Position numbers and translations under genes: made by a program. Of a stretch of 64,000 nucleotides of DNA, positions 35,531 to 45,011 are shown in pieces. Position 1 is the stretch's first letter. Every line of letters starts with the position of its first letter. The notes below the pieces were generated by a model. That model was not told the DNA's origin, ran no database searches, and was given only the letters and a program-made list of their open reading frames with translations. Origin of the DNA: Bacteroides sp. (GTDB taxonomy: Bacteria > Bacteroidota > Bacteroidia > Bacteroidales > Bacteroidaceae); contig JAJQDI010000026.1 in NCBI GenBank assembly GCA_021202275.1, positions 72,169 through 136,168 of the forward strand, in the 5' to 3' direction.

Positions 35531-35568
35531 AAACAAGGCCGCCGGAGAATTCCAGGCGGCCTTGTTGG
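35531..35568. terminator. Intrinsic terminator, probably bidirectional
   Basis: Perfect 12-bp stem AACAAGGCCGCC / GGCGGCCTTGTT around GGAGAATTCCA. T-rich on both sides (GGTTTAAAATATTATTTTTTT on the plus side; TTTTATTT on the minus side). Ends mdh and possibly the minus-strand gene at 35804. Between it and 35804 there is also a 9-bp hairpin GATTAGAGG/CCTCTAATC (35639-35674) and no gene. Confidence 0.8.
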
Positions 35569-35803
35569 TTTAAAATATTATTTTTTTCACTCAAGGATTC
35601 AGATTAAGGTTTTGTCGAAAAATTTAGTTTAGAGAAATGATTAGAGGCTGGTTCTCACGAATGGACCTCTAATCGCTCCAACACCTATTGAATCAACATG
35701 TAAAGAATACATTAACAAAGGTCTTCATGCATTAAGGTCAGTAGCTTAGTAAATCTGTATAACTGAATGAATAAAGTTATATAGATTAGGTTAGCACTTA
35801 TTC

Positions 35804-36262
35804 TTATTCGTTAAAATCAGTACAGAGTTCCAGATCGTCCCAATCGGATACAAAATGATTGTATCGGCCTGCTTCCATGGTCTGGTCGCTGCTCCGGGTG
35901 GTTGGTCTTTGTAAGGGTACTGTCCATTCTGTAATGAAATAACTTTCCTGTGTGAAGGTTATATTTATATCCTTATTCGAGAATCCATACTCCTGTACTT
36001 CTTCTTTTTCCGGATAACCGGCGGACATACCGGCATGAACCTTTTTCATGATTTTCCTACCCATTTTCTTATCCTCCCGCTTTAAGATTTTATGTAGATC
36101 CTGCCTCTGGATTAGGGCCTGGAAACAGGAATACTTACCTCTGAGTAACGTGTTATAAAGATAGGAGTTGGAGCCTGAAAAATCATGATGCAAGAAGAGT
36201 TTTTTCGAAAAGAATGTGACGAATTCAAGAATCAGAAGGCAGTTTTCCTCATTTTCCGTCAA
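35804..36262 (-). CDS. Hypothetical protein
   Basis: Up to 152 aa. The N-terminal third is AT-rich and poor in structure; a start further in, for example at the Met before GRKIMKKVHAGMSAG (about 66 residues in), is as likely. The C-terminal half (YPEKEEVQEYGFSNKDINI, FTQESYFITEWTVPL) is charged with beta-strand character. No family recognised. It stands alone between mdh and nadK; coding status uncertain. Confidence 0.35.
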   Translation of the reverse strand: MTENEENCLLILEFVTFFSKKLFLHHDFSGSNSYLYNTLLRGKYSCFQALIQRQDLHKILKREDKKMGRKIMKKVHAGMSAGYPEKEEVQEYGFSNKDINITFTQESYFITEWTVPLQRPTTRSSDQTMEAGRYNHFVSDWDDLELCTDFNE

Positions 36263-36431
36263 AAAAATGTGCTGTGTTTTTGTTTGTTACGGAAAATGAA
36301 AAAGGCCGAATTACACGTTACTGAATGGATAAAAAACTTTGATACCGGCATTCGCCTTTTCACCGGTCTATAAAGGAATAGTATACCCGGGGAGCCGGTA
36401 AAAAAGGTAGATCCGGGAGTGGAAAAGCAGG

Positions 36432-37304
36432 TCAGTTTCTCGCGTCTGCTCCCCACATCAGTTTGTTGCGCAGGGTATCGAAGAAAATATGCGTATAGCG
36501 TTTGATGACTTTGATCGTATAATCGGCCCGGCAAATCGTCAGGTGGTTGTGTTCGTGGCAGGATTCGCTGCGTCCGTCAATGGCTACCAGAAAGTTATGA
36601 CTGCGGCTCTCTACTTCCAGTGTAATCTTCCAGTCGTCACAAATCACAATGGGACGGACGTTCAGGCTATGTGGAGCAACGGGGGTAATGGCAATGGTGC
36701 GTGAATGAGGCACGATAATGGGGCCTCCTACACTCAGGGAATAAGCAGTAGATCCCGTAGGGGTAGACACAATCAGTCCGTCTGCTTGGTAGGTGGTCAG
36801 GTACGCCTCATTGATGGAGGTGTGGATGGTGATCATCGAAGAACTGTCTCTTTTGAGAATGGCTATGTCGTTCAGCCCGAAAGGGGGAGAAGAAAACGTT
36901 TTTCCTGCCGCGGAAACCTCCAGTACGCTTCTCTCTTCCACCGTGTACCGTTTGTGAAAAATATCCTGAAAGGTTTCTTCCATCTCTTCCGGAGAGATAT
37001 CCGCCAGAAAGCCCAACCTGCCCGTGTTGATGCCCAGGATAGGGATGCCCTTCCGCCCCACGCGGCTGGCTGCTTTCAGGAAGGTGCCGTCGCCTCCCAT
37101 ACTGATCACCAGGTCCGCGTCAAACTCATCCTCGTCAAATAGTTCTATATCGGAAAACTCCATCTGATAGCGGGAGCGCAGGAACTCATACAGCTCTCTG
37201 TCTACACAGATCTCTACTCCGTAGCCGCGCAGCAGAGTAAAAAGATTTTCCGCATGGGACGATTTTTTTTCCTGATAGACATTTCCGAAAATAGCAACTC
37301 TCAT
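36432..37304 (-). CDS. nadK: NAD kinase
   Basis: 290 aa. ATP-dependent phosphorylation of NAD to [14 protein letters not shown] catalytic loop, [13 protein letters not shown], and [21 protein letters not shown] are all present. Divergent from pdxJ, from which it is separated by an inverted-repeat element. Cytoplasmic, single gene. Confidence 0.96.
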   Translation of the reverse strand: MRVAIFGNVYQEKKSSHAENLFTLLRGYGVEICVDRELYEFLRSRYQMEFSDIELFDEDEFDADLVISMGGDGTFLKAASRVGRKGIPILGINTGRLGFLADISPEEMEETFQDIFHKRYTVEERSVLEVSAAGKTFSSPPFGLNDIAILKRDSSSMITIHTSINEAYLTTYQADGLIVSTPTGSTAYSLSVGGPIIVPHSRTIAITPVAPHSLNVRPIVICDDWKITLEVESRSHNFLVAIDGRSESCHEHNHLTICRADYTIKVIKRYTHIFFDTLRNKLMWGADARN

Positions 37305-37522
37305 TCTGGTTCTTATTTATGATACGGTCTCTTTTGTACGGCAACCACCGTGTTCCTGCCGGGTTGTACGACTACATCGTAACAGATCATTTGCGTCAAC
37401 ATAACATTTGAGTGAAGGGAATGTTTATTCCGCAGGACAAATCGGGAGATTTATTGATTTACAATTTACTGATTTACGATTGGAAAAACAAACACACTGC
37501 TGATTGTTAACAGTCAGTTTTT

Positions 37523-37625
37523 TATCAGACCAAAGAACAGATAAGACCTCCGGGCATGGTTTATCTATAGGTAAGTTCTTGTAAATTCTCCTTTCTCTAT
37601 ATGTTCTTTTGTTCTTCTGTCTGAT
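37523..37625. repeat. Inverted-repeat element, AGACAGAAG family, copy 5
   Basis: Right arm TGTTCTTTTGTTCTTCTGTC (37601-37620) is intact; the left arm is shortened (ATCAGACCAAAGAACAG). Interior GATAAGACCTCCGG and TATAGGTAAGTTCT matches copies 2 and 3. Flanked by TTTACGATT words on both sides. Confidence 0.8.
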
Positions 37626-37715
37626 TAGTAAATCGTAAATCTTTTGTTCTTTCCTTCCTGCCTGCAAAAATGGGATTTTTTTTTGGTATTGGTGGTATGG
37701 TATCCTGAATATTTG

Positions 37716-37723
37716 TACTTTTG
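37716..37723 (+). promoter_or_regulatory. -7 element of the pdxJ-exbB operon
   Basis: TACTTTTG, 20 nt before the pdxJ ATG. No -33 box at ideal distance. Confidence 0.5.
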
Positions 37724-37743
37724 TCACAAAGATAAAGGGTCTT

Positions 37744-38460
37744 ATGACGAAATTGAGTGTGAATATAAATAAGGTGGCTACGTTGCGGAATGCCCGTGGT
37801 GGTCAGATACCAGACCTGGTGAAGGTTGCTCTGGACTGTGAAGCCTTCGGCGCGGACGGGATCACGGTGCATCCCCGTCCGGACGAACGTCATGTACGCA
37901 GGGCAGACGTTATGCTACTGAAACCGGTACTGAAAACCGAATTTAATATAGAAGGGTATCCCGATCCCGGATTTATGGATCTGGTACTGAAAGTAAAACC
38001 CCACCAGGTGACCCTGGTGCCGGACGATCCGGGGCAGATCACCTCCAATGCCGGATGGAATACAAAGAACCATTTTGATTTTCTAACGGAGATCTTAGAT
38101 GCTTTGCGGCTTGCGGGTATTCGCTCTTCCGTATTTGTAGAGGCAGATCCGGAAATGGTGAGTTACGCCGCCAAAGCCGGAGCCGACCGGGTCGAGTTGT
38201 ATACCGAGCCTTATGCCACAGGGTATCCGAAAGATCCTGAAACCGCTGTCGCACCTTTTGTGGAGGCTGCCAGGGAGGCGCGCAGACTGGGCATCGGGCT
38301 CAATGCCGGACACGACCTGAGCCTGGAGAATCTGAACTATCTGTATACACATATACCCTGGCTGGATGAAGTATCCATTGGTCACGCGCTGATCAGTGAT
38401 GCGCTCTACCTGGGACTGGAAAAAACCATACAAGCTTACAAAAACTGTCTACACCCATGA
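37744..38460 (+). CDS. pdxJ: Pyridoxine 5'-phosphate synthase
   Basis: 238 aa TIM barrel. Condenses 1-deoxyxylulose 5-phosphate with 3-amino-2-oxopropyl phosphate to PNP. Diagnostic VNINKVATLRNARGG at the start, DGITVHPRPDERHV, and GLNAGHDLSLENL. Its stop overlaps the exbB start (ATGA), an arrangement I recall from many Bacteroidales. Confidence 0.96.
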   Translation: MTKLSVNINKVATLRNARGGQIPDLVKVALDCEAFGADGITVHPRPDERHVRRADVMLLKPVLKTEFNIEGYPDPGFMDLVLKVKPHQVTLVPDDPGQITSNAGWNTKNHFDFLTEILDALRLAGIRSSVFVEADPEMVSYAAKAGADRVELYTEPYATGYPKDPETAVAPFVEAAREARRLGIGLNAGHDLSLENLNYLYTHIPWLDEVSIGHALISDALYLGLEKTIQAYKNCLHP

Positions 38461-39176
38461 CTACATTTATGTTACTGGCCCAGGTGGCCCCTACGGCAGT
38501 GGATTCACTGATTGCCGCGAATCCTGAACTGACACCTGTTGTTTCCGGATCGGAGATGAATCTGCTGGATATGGCATTCAAGGGAGGCTGGATCATGATC
38601 GTACTGGCTGTGCTTTCCGTGGTCTGCTTCTATCTCTTTTTCGAACGTATGTATGTGATCCGTAAAGCCGGAAAAGAAGATCCGATGTTTATGGACAAGA
38701 TAAAGGATTATATACTTAGCGGAGATCTCAAGTCGGCACTCAATTATTGCCGGGTTATGGATACCCCTTCGGCCCGTATGATCGAGAAAGGGATCAACCG
38801 CCTGGGGCGTCCGGTGAATGATGTGCAGGCCGCTATAGAAAATGTGGGTAACATGGAAGTGGCCAAACTCGAGAGGGGCATCCCCGTGATAGCTACCATT
38901 GCCGCGGGAGCACCGATGATCGGTTTTCTGGGTACGGTGACAGGTATGGTGCGCGCCTTCTATGAAATGGCCAACGCGGGCAATAACATAGACATTACCC
39001 TCTTGTCTGGTGGTATCTATGAAGCCATGATCACCACCGTAGGTGGGTTGGTCGTAGGTATCGTGGCTATGTTTGCCTATAACTACTTAGTGATCTTAGT
39101 AGACCGGGTGGTGCATAAAATGGAGGCCAAGACCATGGCTTTCATGGACCTGCTCAATGAACCGGCGAGGAAATAA
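38457..39176 (+). CDS. exbB: MotA/TolQ/ExbB-family proton channel
   Basis: 239 aa. Three membrane segments: IMIVLAVLSVVCFYLFFERM near residue 50, PVIATIAAGAPMIGFLGTVTGM near 150 and TVGGLVVGIVAMFAYNYLVI near 200. Channel component of a TonB-energising or Tol-like motor. Preceding 20 residues (MLLAQVAPTAVDSL) resemble a cleavable signal. Followed by a 245-base repeat-filled gap before its partner exbD. Confidence 0.93.
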   Translation: MTTFMLLAQVAPTAVDSLIAANPELTPVVSGSEMNLLDMAFKGGWIMIVLAVLSVVCFYLFFERMYVIRKAGKEDPMFMDKIKDYILSGDLKSALNYCRVMDTPSARMIEKGINRLGRPVNDVQAAIENVGNMEVAKLERGIPVIATIAAGAPMIGFLGTVTGMVRAFYEMANAGNNIDITLLSGGIYEAMITTVGGLVVGIVAMFAYNYLVILVDRVVHKMEAKTMAFMDLLNEPARK

Positions 39177-39421
39177 AGTTGTAAGTTCTAAGTTTTAAGT
39201 GCCGTGCGGAGAACGTTTTAAGCTATAAGTTCTAAGTGCCGTGCGGATACGGAAAGTCTGCAACTTATATAATAACATGTATATTACCATTTCCAACTTA
39301 AAACCCATTATGGATAAAGGATAACTTAAAACTTCAGATTCAAAGCTGATACCCCTAACCCTGAAACTCACCAGAACTTATAACTTAAAACTCAGAACTT
39401 AAAACTTAAAACTCAAAAGTC
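39177..39421. repeat. AAGTTTTAAGT-type repeat array between exbB and exbD
   Basis: Contains two direct copies of TTCTAAGT..TAAGTGCCGTGCGGA-like sequence (about 39186-39250) and inverted ACTTAAAACTCAGAACTTAA words at the right end. Non-coding insertion inside an operon that is normally compact. Confidence 0.65.
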
Positions 39422-39835
39422 ATGCTACGACGTAGAACCAAGATATCACCGGAATTCAGTATGGCATCTATGACGGATGTGATCTTCCTGCTACTGATCT
39501 TTTTCATGATCACTTCTACCGTGGTTTCTCCCAACGCGATCAAGGTACTGCTTCCACAGGGAAAGCAGCAGACCTCTGCCAAACCGCTCACGCGGGTGAT
39601 CATAGACAAAGAGTTGAATTTCTACGCGGCTTTTGGCAACGACAAGGAGCAGGTGCTGACTCTGGCAGAGCTGACCCCTTTTCTGCAAAACTGCGCAATG
39701 CGGGAACCGGAAATGTATGTGGCACTTTATGCAGACGAGACGGTTCCTTACCGGGAGATCGTTAAGGTATTGAATATTGCCAATGAGAATAAATTCAAGA
39801 TGGTGCTGGCCACTCGTCCTCCCGACGGTAGATAA
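39422..39835 (+). CDS. exbD: ExbD/TolR-family energy transducer
   Basis: 137 aa. One membrane helix at residues 20-40 beginning with the proton-carrying Asp region (SMTDVIFLLLIFFMIT), then a periplasmic domain (VLLPQGKQQTSAKPLTRVII; YVALYADETVPYREIVKVL). Works with ExbB and the TonB protein encoded 14 nt downstream. Confidence 0.93.
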   Translation: MLRRRTKISPEFSMASMTDVIFLLLIFFMITSTVVSPNAIKVLLPQGKQQTSAKPLTRVIIDKELNFYAAFGNDKEQVLTLAELTPFLQNCAMREPEMYVALYADETVPYREIVKVLNIANENKFKMVLATRPPDGR

Positions 39836-39849
39836 CCCCCAACAAAGAG

Positions 39850-40665
39850 ATGGAAGAGAAGAAAAAAGGTAGATATGCGGGTGCTCTGGGTGCGTTTCTG
39901 GTACATCTGGCGCTTTTTGCTCTTCTGATCCTGGTGAGCTTTGCCCTGCCGGAGCCTTCCGAAGAGGGCGGAGTGCCGGTGATGATGGGAGAGGTGCCCG
40001 ACGCCTACGGTGGCTTTGATCCGGGTTCGCTGGTAGATGTGGAGGTGCTCCCCGAAAATATCCCGGAAAGTCTTCCCAACGAATCGGTAGAACAGGAGTT
40101 GCTGACCCAGGCCGACGAGGAGACGGTGGCTATCGCTCCCAAAGCCGACCCGAAACGGGATACTCCCCAACCGGAGAAGACTGCCGCCGAGCGCGAAGCG
40201 GAAGCCCGCAGGCTGGCCGAAGAGCGTGCCGAACGTGAACGTCGTGCAGCCGAGGAGGCTGCCCATCAGCGGGTAGCAGGTGCTTTCGGACGTGGCGCGG
40301 AGATGGGCAGTCGCGGAGATACCCAGGGAGAAGGAGCACAGGGCAGCAGAGACGGCAACGCCTCCGAAGGAGCGACAACGGGCACGGGAGGGTATGGAAC
40401 ATTTAGTCTGGACGGGCGTTCTCTGGGTCCGGGAGGCTTGCCCCGCCCGGCATACAACGTACAGGACGAAGGTCGCGTGGTGGTAAATATCACCGTGAAT
40501 CCGGCCGGACAGGTGGTAGCTACCGGGATCAATCCGCAGACCAATACGGTGAACGCGGCCTTGCGGAAGGCAGCGGAAGAGGCGGCAAAGAAAGCGCGTT
40601 TCAGTGAGGTATCCGGAGTGGGTAATCAGACAGGAACCATTACGTATTATTTTAACTTGAAATAA
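39850..40665 (+). CDS. TonB-like energy transducer
   Basis: 271 aa. N-terminal membrane anchor (LGAFLVHLALFALLILVSFAL), a long linker with an alanine/glutamate/arginine-rich helix (AEREAEARRLAEERAERERR) and a Gly-rich stretch, then a short TonB C-terminal domain (GRVVVNITVNPAGQVVATGI; AAKKARFSEV). Transfers motor energy to outer-membrane receptors. After the stop the same frame runs on for 32 codons to 40764 (FTEPTVGEVNQAVSGVNYKL) before a second stop. Confidence 0.9.
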   Translation: MEEKKKGRYAGALGAFLVHLALFALLILVSFALPEPSEEGGVPVMMGEVPDAYGGFDPGSLVDVEVLPENIPESLPNESVEQELLTQADEETVAIAPKADPKRDTPQPEKTAAEREAEARRLAEERAERERRAAEEAAHQRVAGAFGRGAEMGSRGDTQGEGAQGSRDGNASEGATTGTGGYGTFSLDGRSLGPGGLPRPAYNVQDEGRVVVNITVNPAGQVVATGINPQTNTVNAALRKAAEEAAKKARFSEVSGVGNQTGTITYYFNLK

Positions 40666-40770
40666 GGGAATTTACAATTTACTGAACCTACGGTGGGCGA
40701 AGTCAACCAGGCGGTCAGCGGAGTGAATTACAAGTTGGAATACAAAGATGCTAACGATCGATAACATCCC

Positions 40771-40920
40771 CCTGTAGAGACGCACGGCGTGCGTCTCCGC
40801 GATGCAAGTCCAACATAAGGGGCGTGTGTCTCCGGGGTTCCGGTCCGGCAAAAAGCATCTTACCATGTGCTATGCGTTCCCATTCGGCATGCCGAGACGC
40901 ACGCCGTGCGTCTCTACAGG
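40771..40920. repeat. Hairpin-ended intergenic element, AGACGCACG family, copy 4
   Basis: Clean 150-bp example: left CCTGTAGAGACGCACGGCGT (40771-40790), right ACGCACGCCGTGCGTCTCTA ending CAGG at 40920. Ends are exact inverted repeats; interior has GTCCAACATAAGG and CATTCGGCATGCCG. Followed by ACTTAAAACTTAA words to 41000. Confidence 0.88.
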
Positions 40921-41004
40921 ATACCGGAACAGCCTGTATACAACGAAAGAGGACTGTCTACTTAAAACTTAAACACATATAACTTATAACTAAAAAACAA
41001 ACGA

Positions 41005-41556
41005 ATGAATACAGTTTACATGTTTTTCGCCGATGGCTTTGAAGAGATCGAAGCCCTGGCTACGGTAGATATCCTCAGACGTGCGGGTATGAGTGTGCAA
41101 CTTGTATCGATCACTGGCGACCGGAAAGTAACAGGAGCGCACGATGTGTCTGTAGGTACAGATACGTTGTTCGAAGCCTGCGACTTCTCCGACGCAGATC
41201 TGCTGGTGCTTCCCGGAGGAATGCCCGGCGCGGCTACGTTGGGCGAACACGCCGGACTGCGCGCGCTCCTGTCCGACTATGTGAAACAGGATAAGCCCCT
41301 GGCTGCCATCTGCGCGGCTCCGATGGTGCTGGGTCAGCTGGGGCTGCTGAAAGGCAAAAAGGCCATTTGTTATCCGGGCTTTGAACAGTACCTGGAAGGA
41401 GCGGAGATCGTTCCTCAGCAAGTAGTGGTAGACGGACAGATCGTTACCGGCCGGGGTCCCGGTGCTGCTGTAGAATTCGCGTTGACCTTAGTAGAGATAT
41501 TGGAAGGAAAAGAGAAGAAAGAAGAACTGATCCAGGCCATGTGCATCCATCCCTGA
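41005..41556 (+). CDS. DJ-1/PfpI-family protein (YajL/ThiJ-like)
   Basis: 183 aa. Single DJ-1 domain: FADGFEEIEALATVDILRRAG at the N-terminus (with the conserved Glu), nucleophile Cys in PLAAICAAPMVLGQLG, and VDGQIVTGRGPGAAVEFAL at the end. Family members act as protein or nucleotide deglycases or stress chaperones; exact role open. Probably co-transcribed with ispD and recG. Confidence 0.92.
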   Translation: MNTVYMFFADGFEEIEALATVDILRRAGMSVQLVSITGDRKVTGAHDVSVGTDTLFEACDFSDADLLVLPGGMPGAATLGEHAGLRALLSDYVKQDKPLAAICAAPMVLGQLGLLKGKKAICYPGFEQYLEGAEIVPQQVVVDGQIVTGRGPGAAVEFALTLVEILEGKEKKEELIQAMCIHP

Positions 41557-41568
41557 TCTGTGTGCTGT

Positions 41569-42240
41569 ATGTCGAACGCTGTGGTTGTGGTGGCCGGAGG
41601 CAAAGGTCTCCGGATGGGGCAGGAGTTGCCCAAACAATTTCTTCCTCTGGGAGGTCGTCCCGTATTGATGCATACGCTGGAGGTCTTTCACGCGTACGAC
41701 CCCTGTATGGAGATCGTGCTTGTGCTTCCGCAGGCTCAGCAGCCATACTGGTCGCGGCTGTGCAGGCAATATGACTTTGCTGTCCCCCATCGGATCGCCG
41801 ACGGAGGAGAGACCCGTTTTCACTCGGTGAAAAACGGTCTGGCCCGGGTAGGCGATGCATCCCTTACGGGTGTGCACGACGGTGTGCGCCCGTTTGTTTC
41901 TCCCACAGTGATCGGGTACTGTTACCACGCCGCCCGGGACTTCCGGGCAGTGGTCCCCGTGATACCCGTGGTGGATACCGTGCGGCAGGTAGAAGGAGAA
42001 GATAGCCATACCGTAGACCGGGAAGCCTACCGCCTGGTGCAGACACCGCAGGTTTTCCATACGTCCTTGCTGCGGCAGGCTTACGAGCAGGAGTACACCT
42101 CTTCGTTTACAGACGACGCTTCTGTGGTGGAAGCGCTGGGAGAAACCATACACCTGGTAGAAGGGAACCGGGAAAATATAAAGATCACCACCCCCTTTGA
42201 TCTGAAAATAGCCAGTGCTTTGTTGCCATGTTCGACCTGA
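41569..42240 (+). CDS. ispD: 2-C-methyl-D-erythritol 4-phosphate cytidylyltransferase
   Basis: 223 aa from ATG 41569. Third step of the MEP isoprenoid pathway. Nucleotide loop [30 protein letters not shown], and [15 protein letters not shown] followed by [11 protein letters not shown] are characteristic. Its last 13 nt overlap the recG start. An ATG nine bases earlier (41560) is possible. Confidence 0.95.
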   Translation: MSNAVVVVAGGKGLRMGQELPKQFLPLGGRPVLMHTLEVFHAYDPCMEIVLVLPQAQQPYWSRLCRQYDFAVPHRIADGGETRFHSVKNGLARVGDASLTGVHDGVRPFVSPTVIGYCYHAARDFRAVVPVIPVVDTVRQVEGEDSHTVDREAYRLVQTPQVFHTSLLRQAYEQEYTSSFTDDASVVEALGETIHLVEGNRENIKITTPFDLKIASALLPCST

Positions 42241-44324
42241 CCACGCGAGACATTAAATTCATATCCGGAGTCGGGCCCCAGCGCGCGGGCATACTCAATA
42301 AAGAGCTGGGTATCTACTCCATGCACGATCTGATCTATTATTTCCCCTATAAGTATGTAGATCGCAGCCGCATCTACCAGATCCGGGAGGTAGACGGCAA
42401 TATGCCCCATATCCAGCTCAGGGGAACGATCCTGGGATTCGAGACCTTCGGCGAAGGGCGTACCAGGAGGCTGGTGGCCCATTTTTCCGACGGTACGGGA
42501 GTGGTAGACCTGGTGTGGTTCCAGGGCATCAAGTACATTCCCGGTAAGTACAAACTGCGGGAAGAATACATTGTATTCGGGAAACCCACTGTCTTCAACG
42601 GGCGTATCAACGTGGCCCATCCCGATATAGAGACTCCTGCCGATCTGCGCCTCTCTGCCATGGGCCTTCGTCCTTATTACCACACCACGGAGAAGATGAA
42701 GCGCAGCTTTCTCAACTCCCAGGCGCTGGAGAAGATGATTGCCGGGGTGATGACCCTGATCCGCGAACCGTTGCCGGAAACCCTGCCGGAATATTTGATT
42801 GCCGAACATCACCTGATGTCACTGACGGAGGCGCTCCGGCAGATCCACTTTCCTACCAACCCCGAACAGCTGCGCCGCGCGGAATACCGGCTGAAGTTTG
42901 AAGAACTTTTCTACATACAGCTCAACATCCTGCGGTATGCCAGAGACCGCCAGCGGAAGTACAGAGGATTTGTCTTCGAATCCGTAGGAGAGGTTTTCCA
43001 TACCTTCTATAGCCGGAATCTTCCTTTTCAGCTGACCGGTGCTCAGAAACGTGTTCTGAAAGAGATCCGCTACGATGTAGGTTGTGGCCGGCAGATGAAC
43101 CGTCTGTTGCAGGGAGATGTAGGAAGCGGGAAGACACTGGTGGCACTGATGAGTATGCTGATGGCGCTCGACAATGGCTACCAGGCTTGCCTGATGGCTC
43201 CCACGGAAATCCTGGCCAATCAGCATTACGAGACCATCCGTGAGCTGCTCCACGGTATGGATGTACGTGTGGAACTGCTCACAGGCTCTGTCAAGGGGAA
43301 AAAGCGCGAGCCCATTCTCTCCGGTCTGCTCACCGGGGATGTACATATCCTGATCGGTACACACGCGGTGATAGAAGATACGGTCCGTTTCTCTTCGCTG
43401 GGATTGGTGGTGATCGACGAACAGCACCGTTTCGGAGTGGCTCAGCGAGCCCGGCTGTGGGGCAAGAACATGCAACCCCCGCATGTGCTGGTGATGACGG
43501 CTACTCCCATTCCGCGTACCCTGGCCATGACGGTCTACGGAGATCTGGATGTTTCCGTCATAGACGAGTTGCCTCCCGGGCGCAAACCCATCACCACCAG
43601 CCATCAGTTCGATAACCGCAGGGAAAGCCTTTATCAATTCATACAAGGGCAGATAGAGGAAGGACGCCAGGTCTATATTGTGTATCCCCTGATCAAGGAG
43701 AGTGAGAAGATAGACCTTAAGAACCTCGAAGAGGGGTATATGCATATCTGTGAAGAGTTTCCCGGTTGCAGGGTCTGTAAGGTACACGGCAAGATGAAGC
43801 CCGCGGAAAAAGACGAACAGATGCAGCGTTTTGTGAGCGGCGAAGCCCAGATCATGGTGGCCACTACCGTGATCGAAGTAGGGGTGAATGTGCCCAACGC
43901 CTCGGTGATGGTGATCGAGAACGCCGAGCGGTTCGGGCTCTCGCAGCTGCATCAGCTGCGCGGGCGGGTGGGGCGCGGAGCCGATCAGTCGTATTGCATC
44001 CTGGTGACCAGCTACAAACTCTCCGAAGAGACCCGGAAACGCCTGGAGATCATGGTACGTACCAACGACGGATTTGAGATTGCCGAAGCAGACCTGAAGC
44101 TGCGCGGTCCCGGCGACCTGGAAGGTACTCAGCAGAGCGGTATCGCTTTCGATCTGAAGATCGCTCACATCTCCCGCGACGGACAACTCATGCAGTATGT
44201 CCGGGAAATAGCCGAAAAGATCATAGATGCCGACCCTAATGGGGAGAGAGCGGAAAACGCCCTGTTGTGGCAACAGTTAAAAGTGTTACGAAAAACAAAT
44301 GTGAATTGGGTTTCAATAAGTTAA
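42228..44324 (+). CDS. recG: ATP-dependent DNA helicase RecG
   Basis: 698 aa, full length. Branch-migration helicase that remodels stalled forks and Holliday junctions. N-terminal wedge domain (residues 60-160), Walker A in [17 protein letters not shown], Walker [11 protein letters not shown], motif [18 protein letters not shown], and motif [19 protein letters not shown]-terminal [11 protein letters not shown]. Overlaps ispD by 13 nt. Long antisense frames here are codon-bias shadows. Confidence 0.96.
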   Translation: MFDLTTRDIKFISGVGPQRAGILNKELGIYSMHDLIYYFPYKYVDRSRIYQIREVDGNMPHIQLRGTILGFETFGEGRTRRLVAHFSDGTGVVDLVWFQGIKYIPGKYKLREEYIVFGKPTVFNGRINVAHPDIETPADLRLSAMGLRPYYHTTEKMKRSFLNSQALEKMIAGVMTLIREPLPETLPEYLIAEHHLMSLTEALRQIHFPTNPEQLRRAEYRLKFEELFYIQLNILRYARDRQRKYRGFVFESVGEVFHTFYSRNLPFQLTGAQKRVLKEIRYDVGCGRQMNRLLQGDVGSGKTLVALMSMLMALDNGYQACLMAPTEILANQHYETIRELLHGMDVRVELLTGSVKGKKREPILSGLLTGDVHILIGTHAVIEDTVRFSSLGLVVIDEQHRFGVAQRARLWGKNMQPPHVLVMTATPIPRTLAMTVYGDLDVSVIDELPPGRKPITTSHQFDNRRESLYQFIQGQIEEGRQVYIVYPLIKESEKIDLKNLEEGYMHICEEFPGCRVCKVHGKMKPAEKDEQMQRFVSGEAQIMVATTVIEVGVNVPNASVMVIENAERFGLSQLHQLRGRVGRGADQSYCILVTSYKLSEETRKRLEIMVRTNDGFEIAEADLKLRGPGDLEGTQQSGIAFDLKIAHISRDGQLMQYVREIAEKIIDADPNGERAENALLWQQLKVLRKTNVNWVSIS

Positions 44325-44483
44325 ACAGTCGTTAAGAACCTCCGCCCTTCTGAAATATGCTCTAAAACATATTTCTTGCCTATCCCTCCTATATTTAAGC
44401 GTTTATGGCGCGTTTTTCAGAGATTGTTCATGCCAGACCCACAAAAAAGTTAAGGTTTTCTTTCTCATATCGTTGATATTTAG

Positions 44484-44491
44484 TATCTTTG
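44484..44491 (+). promoter_or_regulatory. -7 element of ndk
   Basis: TATCTTTG, 50 nt before the ndk ATG. The spacer 44325-44480 has no other feature I trust. Confidence 0.55.
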
Positions 44492-44541
44492 GAAGAATTT
44501 TTTTCAAGCAATAGAAAGATAACCTTCAAATATGACAACAG

Positions 44542-45006
44542 ATGATTGAGAAAACATTAGTTATCTTAAAACCCTGTACCGTACAGCGCGCGCTTATCGG
44601 AGAGATCCTTCAACGGTTCGAACGGAAAGGGCTGCGTCTGGCAGGCATGAAGATGATGCAACTGACGGATGAGGTTTTAAGCGAACATTATGCTCACCTG
44701 AGTGAGAAGCCCTTTTTCCAGTGTGTAAAGGATTCTATGATGACCTCTCCTGTTGTGGTATGCTGTCTGGAAGGAGTAGACGCGATACAGGCGGTCCGCG
44801 CGCTGGCAGGACCTACCAATGGCCGGCTGGCAGCTCCGGGCACGATCCGGGGCGACTACAGCATGAGTTTCCAGGAAAATATCGTTCATACTTCCGACTC
44901 TCCGGAAACAGCGGCCATCGAACTCAATCGTTTTTTCGCGCCGGAAGAGATTTTCCCGTACGAACAGGCCACCTTTCCCTTTCTATATGCTTGTGATGAG
45001 TATTAA
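44542..45006 (+). CDS. ndk: Nucleoside diphosphate kinase
   Basis: 154 aa. Transfers the terminal phosphate between nucleoside tri- and diphosphates through a phospho-His, here in ENIVHTSDSPETA. IEKTLVILKPCTVQRALIGE opens the protein and GPTNGRLAAPGTIRGDY forms the nucleotide loop. Slightly unusual residues for NDK (KPCTV for KPDAV/KPEAV; a Cys in place of the acidic residue), as in other Bacteroidales. The M23 peptidase follows 5 nt later. Confidence 0.95.
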   Translation: MIEKTLVILKPCTVQRALIGEILQRFERKGLRLAGMKMMQLTDEVLSEHYAHLSEKPFFQCVKDSMMTSPVVVCCLEGVDAIQAVRALAGPTNGRLAAPGTIRGDYSMSFQENIVHTSDSPETAAIELNRFFAPEEIFPYEQATFPFLYACDEY

Positions 45007-45011
45007 TTGAA

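Noticed and set aside
42819..44273. Long antisense frame (484 codons) opposite recG, and similar ones opposite rex-ispF (8543-9832) and other genes
   Set aside because: They lie wholly opposite well-supported genes, have no family motifs, and arise from codon bias of the coding strand.
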